Assembly: GCA_024231375.1 (NCBI GenBank)
Contig: JAAEQP010001430.1
Location: forward strand, 1-34,630
Direction of reading: 5' to 3'
DNA: 34,630 nt
From: a bacterium
Lineage (GTDB): Bacteria > Hydrogenedentota > Hydrogenedentia > Hydrogenedentiales > SLHB01
In this document: positions 8,263-15,989 of the stretch, one piece after another
How the letters are laid out: the number at the start of each line of letters is the position of its first letter
Position numbering within the stretch: the stretch's first letter is position 1
Notes under the pieces: generated by a model
What the model saw: the letters and a program-made list of their open reading frames with translations, nothing else
Told to the model about the DNA's origin: nothing
Databases searched by the model: none
Position numbers and translations under genes: made by a program

Positions 8263-8843
8263 CTGTCATCCTCCTTCGTCTCGCCGAGGACCTTGGCCAG
8301 TCCGGCCCGGCCCCGATGAATGAGGGTCTTCACGGTGTTGGTGGGGACTTGCATCGCGTGCCCGATTTCGTCGTAGGACATGGAGTCGAAGGCGTACATC
8401 GCCAGTGCCTCGCGTTGCCGTTCGGGGAGTTGGTCCAACGCGCCACGAACGCGATCGAGCCGGTCCGCGGCCTCGAGCCGCCGGTGCGGGCACTGTGGTG
8501 CAGGGATGCGGACAGCCGCGTCGTTCGTAGCCGAGCTGAGCGAGGGGCGGGACTGAGCCCCCTCGATGCAGTTCAGGCACCGGTTGCGCACAATCCGCAT
8601 CACCCAGGGCACGAACCGGTCGCGAGGGGAGTACCGGTCCGCGGCGCGGGCCACGGACAGGAATGTCTCCTGAAGGACGTCTTCAGCCGTGCCCGAGTCC
8701 CGCAGCATGAACCGTGCAAAGTTGTAGACACGCGCGTGATGGCGATCGTAGAGAATCCGAAATGCTTCGGCGGAGGCGGCGTCGGCGCGGTCTGCCCCAC
8801 GTTGAAACACCCGCATCAGATCGTCGTCGGCCAATTCATGCAT
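8259..8843 (-). CDS. ECF RNA polymerase sigma factor
   Basis: A 194-residue sigma-70 family protein of the ECF class with only regions 2 and 4. ATG 8843 (MHELADDDLMRVF) has GGAG nine bases upstream; an in-frame GTG at 8891 is possible but lacks a good site. Region 2 is ILYDRHHARVYNFARFML, then GTAEDVLQETFLSVARAA and FVPWVMRIVRNRCLN. Region 4 is LPERQREALAMYAFDSMSYD, then IGHAMQVPTNTVKTLIHRGR, with the helix-turn-helix that reads the -35 element. It is the first gene of a three-gene minus-strand operon with its anti-sigma factor and the GspF-GspE fusion. By analogy with other ECF systems it may direct transcription of its own operon, but I see no clear promoter motif. Confidence 0.93.
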   Translation of the reverse strand: MHELADDDLMRVFQRGADRADAASAEAFRILYDRHHARVYNFARFMLRDSGTAEDVLQETFLSVARAADRYSPRDRFVPWVMRIVRNRCLNCIEGAQSRPSLSSATNDAAVRIPAPQCPHRRLEAADRLDRVRGALDQLPERQREALAMYAFDSMSYDEIGHAMQVPTNTVKTLIHRGRAGLAKVLGETKEDDR

Positions 8844-9035
8844 CGCCGGTACTCCGTGTCGGCTCCGCGGGCCCCACCGCGAGGCCTTCACGTATGCTAA
8901 CCGATGGCACCCGGGATTGTTTCATCCCCGGGGACACAGGTCGCCTCAACTCGCCGGATAGTATATATTCGTGAGACTGCTTGGAACCCTCCGACCTACG
9001 GGAGCATTATAGAGGACAGGGGAGTCTGGTGGTGG

Positions 9036-9563
9036 ATGCCGTCGTGTGTTCTCCGCCACAACCGGGAGGACAGACCGCTGCAAGAGCGACGCAGTTTCGT
9101 CCGGCGTCAGTCGGACCGCGATCTACTGGTACGGGTGAAGGAGTTGGAAGCCGCCGGCGACCGGCGCGGGGACAGCGCGTCCCACGAGGCCGAGCGTAAA
9201 CGCCGCCGCGCCATTCGGCACACCTGCAAGGTTGGCATCCAGAAGCAGATGCGGCACTCGGCGGGTACGTCCGATGTGTGGTCGGTAGACGCCATAAAAC
9301 TGAAGGGGCGGCTTCTGGACTTGAGTGCACAGGGGGCTTCGTTGTTCACGCGCGAGATCCTGGACACGGGCGACGAACTGCGGTTGGCCATCGAATTGCC
9401 TAAGGGGCCCGTCATCAACACGGTATGCACCGTGCGGTGGGTGAAGTCGCTACCGGAAAAAGGCGGCTACGCATCGGGTGTTCAGTTTCTGCGTGTGCCT
9501 ACGAAGGACAAGAGACCCTTGGTGAAGTACCTCGCCGAACTCGATCAGACGGCGGGTCTCTGA
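9036..9563 (+). CDS. PilZ domain protein
   Basis: A 175-residue protein counted from ATG 9036 (MPSCVLRHNREDRP), with AGGGGAG about 12 bases upstream; the frame is open further upstream, so the start is uncertain. A charged N-terminal helix region (RRQSDRDLLVRVKELEAAG) precedes a PilZ domain. That domain has the c-di-GMP signature RRAIR (RxxxR) and, further on, LLDLSAQGASL (the D/NxSxxG motif). The strand-rich remainder includes CTVRWVKSLPEKGGYASGVQF. PilZ proteins bind cyclic di-GMP and tune motility, pili or exopolysaccharide. The gene lies divergently from the sigma/ATPase operon, which fits a pilus-related role, though that link is inference. Confidence 0.8.
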   Translation: MPSCVLRHNREDRPLQERRSFVRRQSDRDLLVRVKELEAAGDRRGDSASHEAERKRRRAIRHTCKVGIQKQMRHSAGTSDVWSVDAIKLKGRLLDLSAQGASLFTREILDTGDELRLAIELPKGPVINTVCTVRWVKSLPEKGGYASGVQFLRVPTKDKRPLVKYLAELDQTAGL

Positions 9564-9609
9564 TACCCTCACGCCAAAGGGACGGGTACCACAAGCCAAG
9601 GGGGCATCA

Positions 9610-10917
9610 ATGAGGAATGGCATTCGATTCGTGCGGATGGGGGCAACGGCCCTGACAGTGGTGGCGCTCCTCTGGGGATGCGGGCCATCCGAGCCGCGCA
9701 AAGCCATCACCGTCACGCGCAACATCGGGGGCCGGGCAGGCTTCCAGATTCATTTCGACGCGTGGAAGGCGGCCTTTGAGGCGGGGAACCCCGGTTGGGA
9801 GATGGACCTCATCGATCTGGGCAACCAGACCGGCGCGGAGTTCTACAAATCCCGCATCGCCACGGGCGATCTGCCCGAAATCGTCATGACTTGGCAGATG
9901 ACCAATTTCCTTGCCGACGGCGGCCATTTGGCGCCACTCCCCGATTCGTACTACGAGAAGTTTGGCATCGAGTTGCCGACGCCGTACGAAGGCAAGCGCT
10001 ACACAAGCCAGGGCGGCTTGCAGATTCAGGGCGTTGTCGTGAACAAGGCCATGTGGGACGACATCGGCGTGACGGAGCCGCCCGCCACCTGGGACGCCTA
10101 CTTCGAGGCCTTCGATCAGCTCAAGCGCAAGGGGCACCGCCCCGTGGTGCTGGGCGGCCGCGAGTGGTCGGCGTCGCAACCCCTGTTCTACGCGTTGGCC
10201 GCGGACCTGTACGACCGAAACCGCGCCCCGGACGAGCCATCGTGGACGAAACGCCGCGACGCGGGAGAGGTTCGCTTCGTCACCGATCCCGTGGCTCGCG
10301 AGATCATGGAGAAGATGGTGTACCTTGTCGACAACTACGTCGGAAAAGGTGCCTTGAGCGACGGGTACAACGAGGAGCAGGCGGACTTCTACGGCGGGCA
10401 CGGCGCCACGTGGTTCATGGGCTGCTGGATGGCGGGGGACATCGAGCCCAACCAAGTTGAGTTCGACATGGCCTACTGGCCCGTGCCGTCGCTCCGGGAA
10501 AATCCTCCGGCCTTCGTCCAGACATCCGGTCTGCCTTCGGGTTGGGCCGTCACCTCCAGCGCGACGGGTGAGAAGCTCGACAAGGCCATAGCGGCCATGG
10601 AGGCCTTCTACGACCCGGGCGTGTACCAGGCCTTTCTGAACGGCGAGTGTCAGTTCGGTCAGGCGGCCAAGGTGCCCATCACTCAGCCGAAGTATGCATG
10701 GCCGCCGGCCCAGCGCCTCATCGTCGACATGAAATCGAACTTGGACACCTACGGAACCGTGCCGGGCATGCACATCGCCCTGGACGATATCCCTCCGGCC
10801 ACGTTCTCCGATTTGATGGCGCGCGTCATGCAGGAAATCATGGCCGGGAACCGTGACATCGACGCTCTGCTGGAAATGCTCGATGACGACTGGGATTCGG
10901 CTCGGAAGAGCAGGTAG
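9610..10917 (+). CDS. ABC transporter substrate-binding lipoprotein (family 1, carbohydrate type)
   Basis: A 435-residue exported protein. The N-terminus (MRNGIRFVRMGATALTVVAL then LWGC) is a lipoprotein signal with the acylated cysteine at about residue 24. The mature part follows the family 1 solute-binding pattern: an early segment FHFDAW-like (IHFDAWKAAFEAGNPGWEMD), a hinge region with TGDLPEIVMTW, the VVNKAMWDDIGVTEPPATWD segment and later GHGATWFMGCW and SGLPSGWAVTS. These proteins deliver sugars or sugar derivatives to MalF/MalG-type permeases. Two such permeases lie downstream at 12721 and 13695, separated from this gene by the FGE-fold gene and a recombinase remnant. No cognate ATPase gene is in the window; such systems often share a MsmK/UgpC-type ATPase encoded elsewhere. 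Confidence 0.9.
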   Translation: MRNGIRFVRMGATALTVVALLWGCGPSEPRKAITVTRNIGGRAGFQIHFDAWKAAFEAGNPGWEMDLIDLGNQTGAEFYKSRIATGDLPEIVMTWQMTNFLADGGHLAPLPDSYYEKFGIELPTPYEGKRYTSQGGLQIQGVVVNKAMWDDIGVTEPPATWDAYFEAFDQLKRKGHRPVVLGGREWSASQPLFYALAADLYDRNRAPDEPSWTKRRDAGEVRFVTDPVAREIMEKMVYLVDNYVGKGALSDGYNEEQADFYGGHGATWFMGCWMAGDIEPNQVEFDMAYWPVPSLRENPPAFVQTSGLPSGWAVTSSATGEKLDKAIAAMEAFYDPGVYQAFLNGECQFGQAAKVPITQPKYAWPPAQRLIVDMKSNLDTYGTVPGMHIALDDIPPATFSDLMARVMQEIMAGNRDIDALLEMLDDDWDSARKSR

Positions 10918-11061
10918 CGAGGTGCGCGCAGGTTGGGGCCAAGATCGTGTCCCATGCACGATACGTTACGTTTCAGACGGCCGAGGTGGCCATTTCCCGG
11001 CGACTACTCGGCACCATCCTACGTCGAATTGCGCGGCTCGGCCACCGTCACCGGTGCCCAC

Positions 11062-12210
11062 ATGAACAAGAAGGGGTTCGCTGTAATGGGAACGACTCGA
11101 CACCCGCTGGCGAGGAGTGTCCGAACTCGCACAAACAGCGCTGAAGGTTGCCCTTCACGGGTGTTCTCGGGCCGTAGACGACCTCGCGTAACCAAGGCGT
11201 TCGCTCACTTCTCGGCCCTCATGCTCTGCTTCGCTTTCGCCTCCTGCGATTCCAGCCCAGGTACGTCCGCCCCCAACCCGATACCTCCCCAGGAGGAGCC
11301 TGAGCCCATCATCTCAACCGTCGTCGTCCCGGGCGATGCGGAAGGCGAAGGCTTCGAATTCGACGTGGCCTTCATCAAGGGCGGTACCTTCACCATGGGG
11401 ACGCCCCTAAGTAAACGTTCCCGGAACTACCACGAGGACGAAGCACCTATAGAGGTGACAGTTGGCGATTTTATGATTGGTAGACATCCGGTTACGGCAT
11501 CCCAGATGTGCGCGTTCCTGAACTCGGACAAAGTGGCGGGTCTGGACAAGGAAAGGCTCTATCGCGCTCGCCTGATCGGGCCGTACAGGTACACCACCGT
11601 GTTGCAGCACGAAGGTCTCTACTTCCCACGGGAGGGTGCTGAAGACGCTCCGGCAAACCAAGTCACCTGGCTTGGCGCACACGAGTACTGCGAGTGGCTG
11701 TCAAAGCGAACCGGCAGGATCTTCCGGCTTCCGACGGAGGCCGAATGGGAATATGCCGCGCGTGGCAGTGAAGGAAGAGCGTGGCCTTGGGGAGATGCGG
11801 CGCCCAGGCAATCCCAAGGGACTCGCTGGGAAAGGTGGCGGTCTCCAAGTAATGACGTAGCTGTTGGCAGTTTCCCGTCAAACGCCACGCCCGAGGGCGT
11901 CGAGGATATGCTGGCCTACATCATCGGCGAATGGTGCGTAAACAAGTACGCCGCGGTTCTGAGTGAAGACGGTGCAAACGATTCCGACGCTGACGCAGGT
12001 GACCTCACATCACATCGGATTGTCAGAGGATACTATCACCGCAGGCAATCCCGCCCAAAGCTGTCAGACGTGCTGATGATGGTTGGCGGGCAGCACGGCG
12101 GTCGCACTTGGACTCGTATGGGCTTCCACCCATTCGACTGTGTCAAAGAGGCGGCGCGCCATGGCTTCCGTGTGGTCGAGGAGCTGCCGGAGTCTGATCC
12201 TTTGCAGTAG
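11062..12210 (+). CDS. Formylglycine-generating-enzyme-fold (SUMF1/FGE-sulfatase) lipoprotein, degenerate active site
   Basis: Up to 382 residues. The start is uncertain: ATG 11062 or 11086, or GTG 11161, which would place RRRPR and the hydrophobic stretch [13 protein letters not shown] in a textbook lipoprotein signal. A Pro-rich linker follows. The catalytic fold starts at [12 protein letters not shown] and continues with [44 protein letters not shown] and AWPWGD, all FGE-sulfatase landmarks. The C-terminal part is altered: the usual 'GNVWEW' reads IGEWCVNKY, and the 'RVxRGGSW' motif reads RIVRGYYH, though GFRVV is kept. It may therefore not be a sulfatase-activating enzyme, and no sulfatase is nearby. 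Its position between parts of one ABC transporter and next to a recombinase remnant suggests acquisition. Confidence 0.82.
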   Translation: MNKKGFAVMGTTRHPLARSVRTRTNSAEGCPSRVFSGRRRPRVTKAFAHFSALMLCFAFASCDSSPGTSAPNPIPPQEEPEPIISTVVVPGDAEGEGFEFDVAFIKGGTFTMGTPLSKRSRNYHEDEAPIEVTVGDFMIGRHPVTASQMCAFLNSDKVAGLDKERLYRARLIGPYRYTTVLQHEGLYFPREGAEDAPANQVTWLGAHEYCEWLSKRTGRIFRLPTEAEWEYAARGSEGRAWPWGDAAPRQSQGTRWERWRSPSNDVAVGSFPSNATPEGVEDMLAYIIGEWCVNKYAAVLSEDGANDSDADAGDLTSHRIVRGYYHRRQSRPKLSDVLMMVGGQHGGRTWTRMGFHPFDCVKEAARHGFRVVEELPESDPLQ

Positions 12211-12228
12211 GGTACGTCGAGATGCGCC

Positions 12229-12405
12229 CTACGGTCGGTATTCGAACAACTCCCAGTACGCTTGGACCGTGGCGTAGGCGTCGATCGGATCCGCCGACTT
12301 CAGGTCGCCAGGGAGTACGCCGTAGCGTTGCATCTGGTAGCTGTAGTAGTCGTTCGGGCGGAGCCCAGCCTTGTCGATTCTGACCTGCGTCCCGGACCTA
12401 CCCAT
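12229..12405 (-). CDS. Small hypothetical ORF (58 aa), possible gene fragment
   Basis: The reading frame starts at ATG 12405, overlapping the end of the recombinase remnant, and stops with TAG at 12229-12231. The product includes GLRPNDYYSYQMQRYGVLPG then DLKSADPIDAYATVQAYWEL and ends in FEYRP. Its aromatic-rich, low-bias composition reads like the true C-terminus of a larger protein. I do not recognise the family. It may be the tail of a gene broken in the same event that truncated the neighbouring recombinase, or a short cargo gene. Confidence 0.35.
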   Translation of the reverse strand: MGRSGTQVRIDKAGLRPNDYYSYQMQRYGVLPGDLKSADPIDAYATVQAYWELFEYRP

Positions 12406-12655
12406 CCCGGGAGATGACGTGCAGCCGGGGAGGTCCGGCGGGTCTTTCTACCTCCACACCGAACTCAACACTGTCCACGAGTGCTTCCGGGATGAGCGCC
12501 GCGTAATGCCGACGACAGATCTCCTGTGAGTTGCCCATCAGCGCGGAAATCTTGTACAGACTCTCGCTCTTCATTGCCAGTTGACTACCGAATGTGTGCC
12601 GGAAGTCGAGGTCGCTTTGTGGCGGCGTGTCTCCTCTGCTATCCTCTGGACTCAA
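12398..12655 (-). pseudogene. Tyrosine recombinase/integrase C-terminal remnant
   Basis: About 85 codons remain. The core RHTFGSQLAMKSESLYKIS, then ALMGNSQEICRRHYAALIPE, matches the end of the catalytic domain of tyrosine recombinases. It has the RxxR-box arginine-histidine (RHTF), the 'LLGHS' position here as LMGNS, and the catalytic tyrosine in RRHYAAL. The residues upstream of LDFRHTF (SPEDSRGDTPPQS) do not look like recombinase sequence, there is no normal start codon, and the N-terminal DNA-binding domain and first catalytic arginine are missing. It is therefore a decayed fragment. It lies antisense inside the carbohydrate ABC operon, just after the FGE-fold gene. Confidence 0.75.
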
Positions 12656-12720
12656 TTCCTCGTCCGGAGAGCCAGCGCCACGTGAACCACGGAAACACAG
12701 TAGGACCTAAGGTAGAACCG

Positions 12721-13698
12721 GTGTCCGCGACGCGAAAGCGTCTGCGCAACGCGGGGGTGTCGCTGTTCTTCTGCGGACCGGCGGTGGCGTTGTACTGCGG
12801 ATTCATCATTCTTCCCGCGCTGATGGGATTCGGCTACAGCCTGACCGATTGGTCGGGATGGGTGACGACGCCGGATTTCATTGGACTTGACAACTTTCGC
12901 GAACTGGCCGGCGACGAACGGTTTGTGCATGCGGTCAAGTTCACGTTGTTCGAGACCGTTCTCATCATGGCGTTCTTCACCTTCGCGACCATGGTGCTGG
13001 CTATTTTGCTGGACAACCTGAAGTCCATGAAGGGGCTGATTCGCGGCCTCTTCTTCTACCCTTACGTGCTCAGCATCCTGGTTAGCGCGCTCCTGTTCCG
13101 CTATCTGGCCAACTACCGGCACGGCGCGGTGAACATTGTTCTGCGCGGGCTGCTACCCGACGTGACGCCCGAGTTTTGGACTGCCCATCCGGGATGGAGC
13201 CCCTATCTGCTGGTGTACAGACTGATGCGGGCGGAGTACCTGGACCTCTTCGTGCAGGATTGGATGGGGGCCGCCAACCTGGCGCCCTACTTCATCTTCG
13301 CGCTCGTGGTCTGGAGCGGTATGGGATTCTTCACCACGCTGTACCTGGCGAATCTGCAGACCATCCCGACGCATCTGTATGAAGCGGCTCGGATCGACGG
13401 CGCGGGACCCATCGCCGTGTTCCGCCACATCCAGTTCCCCATGCTGTTGCCGACCATCACGACCAATTCCGTGCTGGCCCTGATTACGGGCATCAACCTG
13501 TTTCCCCAGATTGTGGTCACCACCTTCGGAAATCCGGGGTATCGGACGTTCAGTATCGGGTTCTACATTTATCACCTCGGTGTGTTGAGCAACCGCCAGG
13601 GCTACGCCGCTGCCGTGTCGTTTGTCACGTTTGCGGCGCTGTTGATCGTGGCCGCGATCCAGGTGGCCCTTCTGCGGCGCAGGCAGGTGAACCTATGA
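12721..13698 (+). CDS. ABC transporter permease, MalF/UgpA type
   Basis: A 325-residue inner-membrane protein. GTG 12721 (VSATRKRLRNAGVSLFF) follows AAGGTAG; an upstream in-frame GTG at 12682 is possible. About six hydrophobic helices are visible, the first around GPAVALYCGFIILPALMGF. The cytoplasmic loop that contacts the ATPase (EAA motif) reads YEAARIDGAGPIAVFRHIQF followed by PMLLP, the standard form. It pairs with the second permease, whose ATG overlaps this stop codon in ATGA. The substrate would be the sugar or sugar derivative bound by the lipoprotein at 9610. The insertion at about 10930-12660 separates it from that binding protein. Confidence 0.92.
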   Translation: MSATRKRLRNAGVSLFFCGPAVALYCGFIILPALMGFGYSLTDWSGWVTTPDFIGLDNFRELAGDERFVHAVKFTLFETVLIMAFFTFATMVLAILLDNLKSMKGLIRGLFFYPYVLSILVSALLFRYLANYRHGAVNIVLRGLLPDVTPEFWTAHPGWSPYLLVYRLMRAEYLDLFVQDWMGAANLAPYFIFALVVWSGMGFFTTLYLANLQTIPTHLYEAARIDGAGPIAVFRHIQFPMLLPTITTNSVLALITGINLFPQIVVTTFGNPGYRTFSIGFYIYHLGVLSNRQGYAAAVSFVTFAALLIVAAIQVALLRRRQVNL

Positions 13699-14528
13699 CG
13701 GCGCGGCGCAACAAACGCCGGATACCCTGGCTCGAGATCGGAATGCTGTGTGCCGGGCTGGTGTTCGTGTCGCCCTGTTTCCTGGCCCTGCTGAACTCCT
13801 TCAAACCCCTCCGCGAGATCATCCAGAATCCTCTCGCCTTGCCGAAGGAATTCACCTTTGATAGCTATGAATTCCTGTTCACCAAAGCGAAGCTGGCGCG
13901 TCCCATGATCAACAGCTTGCTCATGTGCATCGCCGTGATCGTCAGCTTGGTTCTGGCCGCGCCCATGGCGGCCTACTCGCTCATGCGGCGCACCATGCCT
14001 ACGGCCCGGTTCTGGCGGCTGTTCTTCCTTGCAGGGCTGACCATTCCGTTCCAAATCATCATGGTGCCGCTGCTGAAAGAGTTCCAGATACTTGGCATCC
14101 AGTTCACTTACCACGCCTTGCTCATCCACTACGTGTCCTGGGGACTTCCACTGTGCATCTTCATCTACAGCGGATTCATGAGCACGATCCCTCGGGAACT
14201 GGAGGAATCCGCTGCCATCGACGGTTGCAGCGCAATCGGCGTATTCTGGCGCATCATCTTCCCCCTGCTTACGCCCTGCACCATCACCATCGTGATATTC
14301 TGGGGACTCTGGATTTGGAACGATTTCATGCAGGCCTTTATCGTCATGGGGCCGTCGAAGGGGCAGTTGGTATTCGTTCAGTTGTACACGTTTCTTTCGG
14401 ACAAGCATGTGAAGAATTGGAACCACATTTTCGCGGGCGTTGTCGTCATGTCGATGCCCGTGACGATCCTCTACCTGGCTATGCAGCGCCGGTTCATCAA
14501 GGGTCTGACGGCCGGCGCCATCAAATAG
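13695..14528 (+). CDS. ABC transporter permease, MalG/UgpE type
   Basis: A 277-residue inner-membrane permease, starting at ATG 13695 in a 4-bp overlap with the previous permease. It has six predicted helices and the EAA loop LEESAAIDGCSAIGVFWRII followed by FPLLTP. The ending MQRRFIKGLTAGAIK matches the family's 'GLTAGAVKG' tail. It forms the heterodimeric channel with the upstream permease. The methyltransferase gene follows after 15 bp, so transport and metabolism are encoded on one transcript. Confidence 0.93.
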   Translation: MTARRNKRRIPWLEIGMLCAGLVFVSPCFLALLNSFKPLREIIQNPLALPKEFTFDSYEFLFTKAKLARPMINSLLMCIAVIVSLVLAAPMAAYSLMRRTMPTARFWRLFFLAGLTIPFQIIMVPLLKEFQILGIQFTYHALLIHYVSWGLPLCIFIYSGFMSTIPRELEESAAIDGCSAIGVFWRIIFPLLTPCTITIVIFWGLWIWNDFMQAFIVMGPSKGQLVFVQLYTFLSDKHVKNWNHIFAGVVVMSMPVTILYLAMQRRFIKGLTAGAIK

Positions 14529-14543
14529 GGAGCAGTACGCACC

Positions 14544-15989
14544 ATGAAGCTGGGGTTGATGACGGTTCTTGACGATGGCGAGATTCGGCAAATCCACGAC
14601 GCCACCCTCCACATACTCGAACATACGGGCGTCAAGATCGGAAGCACTGCGATCTTGGACCTTCTGGAACAGAAAGGACTCCCCATCGACCGCGACGCCG
14701 GCGTTGCCCGGTTTCCTCGCGCCGTGATGGAAGACGCACTGGCCACGGTGCCCAGCCAATTCGAGGTCCATGACCGGGAAGGGGAACCCGCGTTCGTGCT
14801 GGGCGACGGCGCGCCAAGAATCGCGGCGGGACACAACGCAGTGTTTTGGGTGGACTCCGAGACGGGCGAAACCCGGCCGTCGACCGTGGCCGACGTCGAA
14901 CTGTTCGCCGGGATGTGCGAGGAATTGCCCGCCATCGACATGATAGGCATCCCCGTGATGCCCCAAGACGTGGACGACCCGCGCACCACCCTAATCCACG
15001 GTGTCAGAGCCTGCGTCGAAAGTAGCCGCAAACCTATCTTCTTCTCCACCGACCGCCCTGAGATCAACCGCGCCATCATCGACCTGTTGCGGGCCGCATT
15101 CGCGGGCGACCTGGGCGACCAGGTGTACGGCATCAGCCAGTTGTCGCCCACGAGCCCGCTGTTCTGGGAAGGCAGCGTCTTGGACGCCTTGGCCGAGACC
15201 GTGAGACTGGGCGTACCGGTGGCAGTGTTGCCCGAACCGAACGCGGGTGTGTCCGCGCCGTACACGCTGGCGGGCCTTCTAACCGTGAACAACGCGGAAT
15301 GCCTGTCCGGCATCGTGCTGACCCAGTTGATCCGGCCCGGCGCGAAGGTCATGTACGCCAATTCATGGACCACAACCGACATGCGGCGGGGCTACGCACT
15401 GGTTGGTTCGGTCGAGACCTCTGTGTGCCGGATTGCGGGCGCGCAACTCGCCCGGTTCTACGGGATTCCGTCGCACACTACCGCGCCCAATTCGGACAAC
15501 CATGCCCACGATGAGCAGAACGCGTGGGAGAAGGCCCTGAGCCTGGTCTGTTCGGCAGGGGCGGGCAACGATCTCATCGTCAATTGCGGGATGTTCGCGA
15601 CGGGCATGACGTGCAGTCACGAGCAGTTGCTCATGGACGAGGAGATGGCCGCCATGACGCGGCGCATCGTGGCGGGGGTCAACGTGAGCGATGACACAAT
15701 CGCGCAGGACCTGATCGAGGAGATCGGTCCGCACGGGACCGGGTACCTGACCGCCATGCACACGTTGGACCGTTTGCAGGGCGACGAGTTCATCACACCG
15801 CGGCTGGCCGTGCGTGGACCGCGCGCGTTGTGGGCAGCCGACGGTGAGAAGGACACGTACGCCCTCGCCCAAGACGAGGTCCGCCGATTCGCGGCATCCG
15901 GACCCTCAGCGCCTCTCGACGACGGGAGACGGGCGCAGGTGGCTGAGATCGTTGAGTCGTTCACGTTTTCCGAGGAGATCCAGTCATGA
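14544..15989 (+). CDS. MttB-superfamily (trimethylamine/glycine-betaine-type) methyltransferase, non-pyrrolysine
   Basis: A 481-residue protein. The N-terminal helix (LDDGEIRQIHDATLHILEHT, then GVKI) is the standard MttB-family opening. Further conserved pieces are PLFWEGSVLDALAETVRLGV, then PVAVLPEPNAGVSAPYTLAG, and GMFATGMTCSHEQLL. The frame is uninterrupted, with no in-frame UAG, so this is the pyrrolysine-free type. Known relatives demethylate glycine betaine, proline betaine, carnitine or similar compounds onto a cognate corrinoid protein. No corrinoid protein gene or corrinoid reductase is in the window. The start is 15 bp after a sugar-type permease, and its stop overlaps the ATG of a mannonate-dehydratase-like enzyme. 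The substrate is therefore unclear; a methylated or betaine-like sugar-acid derivative is one inference. Confidence 0.88.
   Translation: MKLGLMTVLDDGEIRQIHDATLHILEHTGVKIGSTAILDLLEQKGLPIDRDAGVARFPRAVMEDALATVPSQFEVHDREGEPAFVLGDGAPRIAAGHNAVFWVDSETGETRPSTVADVELFAGMCEELPAIDMIGIPVMPQDVDDPRTTLIHGVRACVESSRKPIFFSTDRPEINRAIIDLLRAAFAGDLGDQVYGISQLSPTSPLFWEGSVLDALAETVRLGVPVAVLPEPNAGVSAPYTLAGLLTVNNAECLSGIVLTQLIRPGAKVMYANSWTTTDMRRGYALVGSVETSVCRIAGAQLARFYGIPSHTTAPNSDNHAHDEQNAWEKALSLVCSAGAGNDLIVNCGMFATGMTCSHEQLLMDEEMAAMTRRIVAGVNVSDDTIAQDLIEEIGPHGTGYLTAMHTLDRLQGDEFITPRLAVRGPRALWAADGEKDTYALAQDEVRRFAASGPSAPLDDGRRAQVAEIVESFTFSEEIQS

Noticed and set aside
8960..8970. TATATATT as a -10 element for the PilZ gene or the sigma operon
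   Set aside because: No acceptable -35 hexamer lies at 16-18 bp on either strand, so I did not list a promoter.
9607..10959. 450-codon minus-strand open frame opposite the solute-binding protein
   Set aside because: No recognisable motif, no ribosome binding site, and the plus-strand lipoprotein is unmistakable.
12229..12405. Small ORF as the recombinase's own extension by frameshift
   Set aside because: The recombinase frame has already passed its catalytic tyrosine and normal end; the small ORF's sequence does not resemble recombinase tails.
14544..15989. Pyrrolysine-containing trimethylamine methyltransferase
   Set aside because: There is no in-frame amber codon in the gene, and no pyl genes are nearby, so the pyrrolysine-free branch is the better call.
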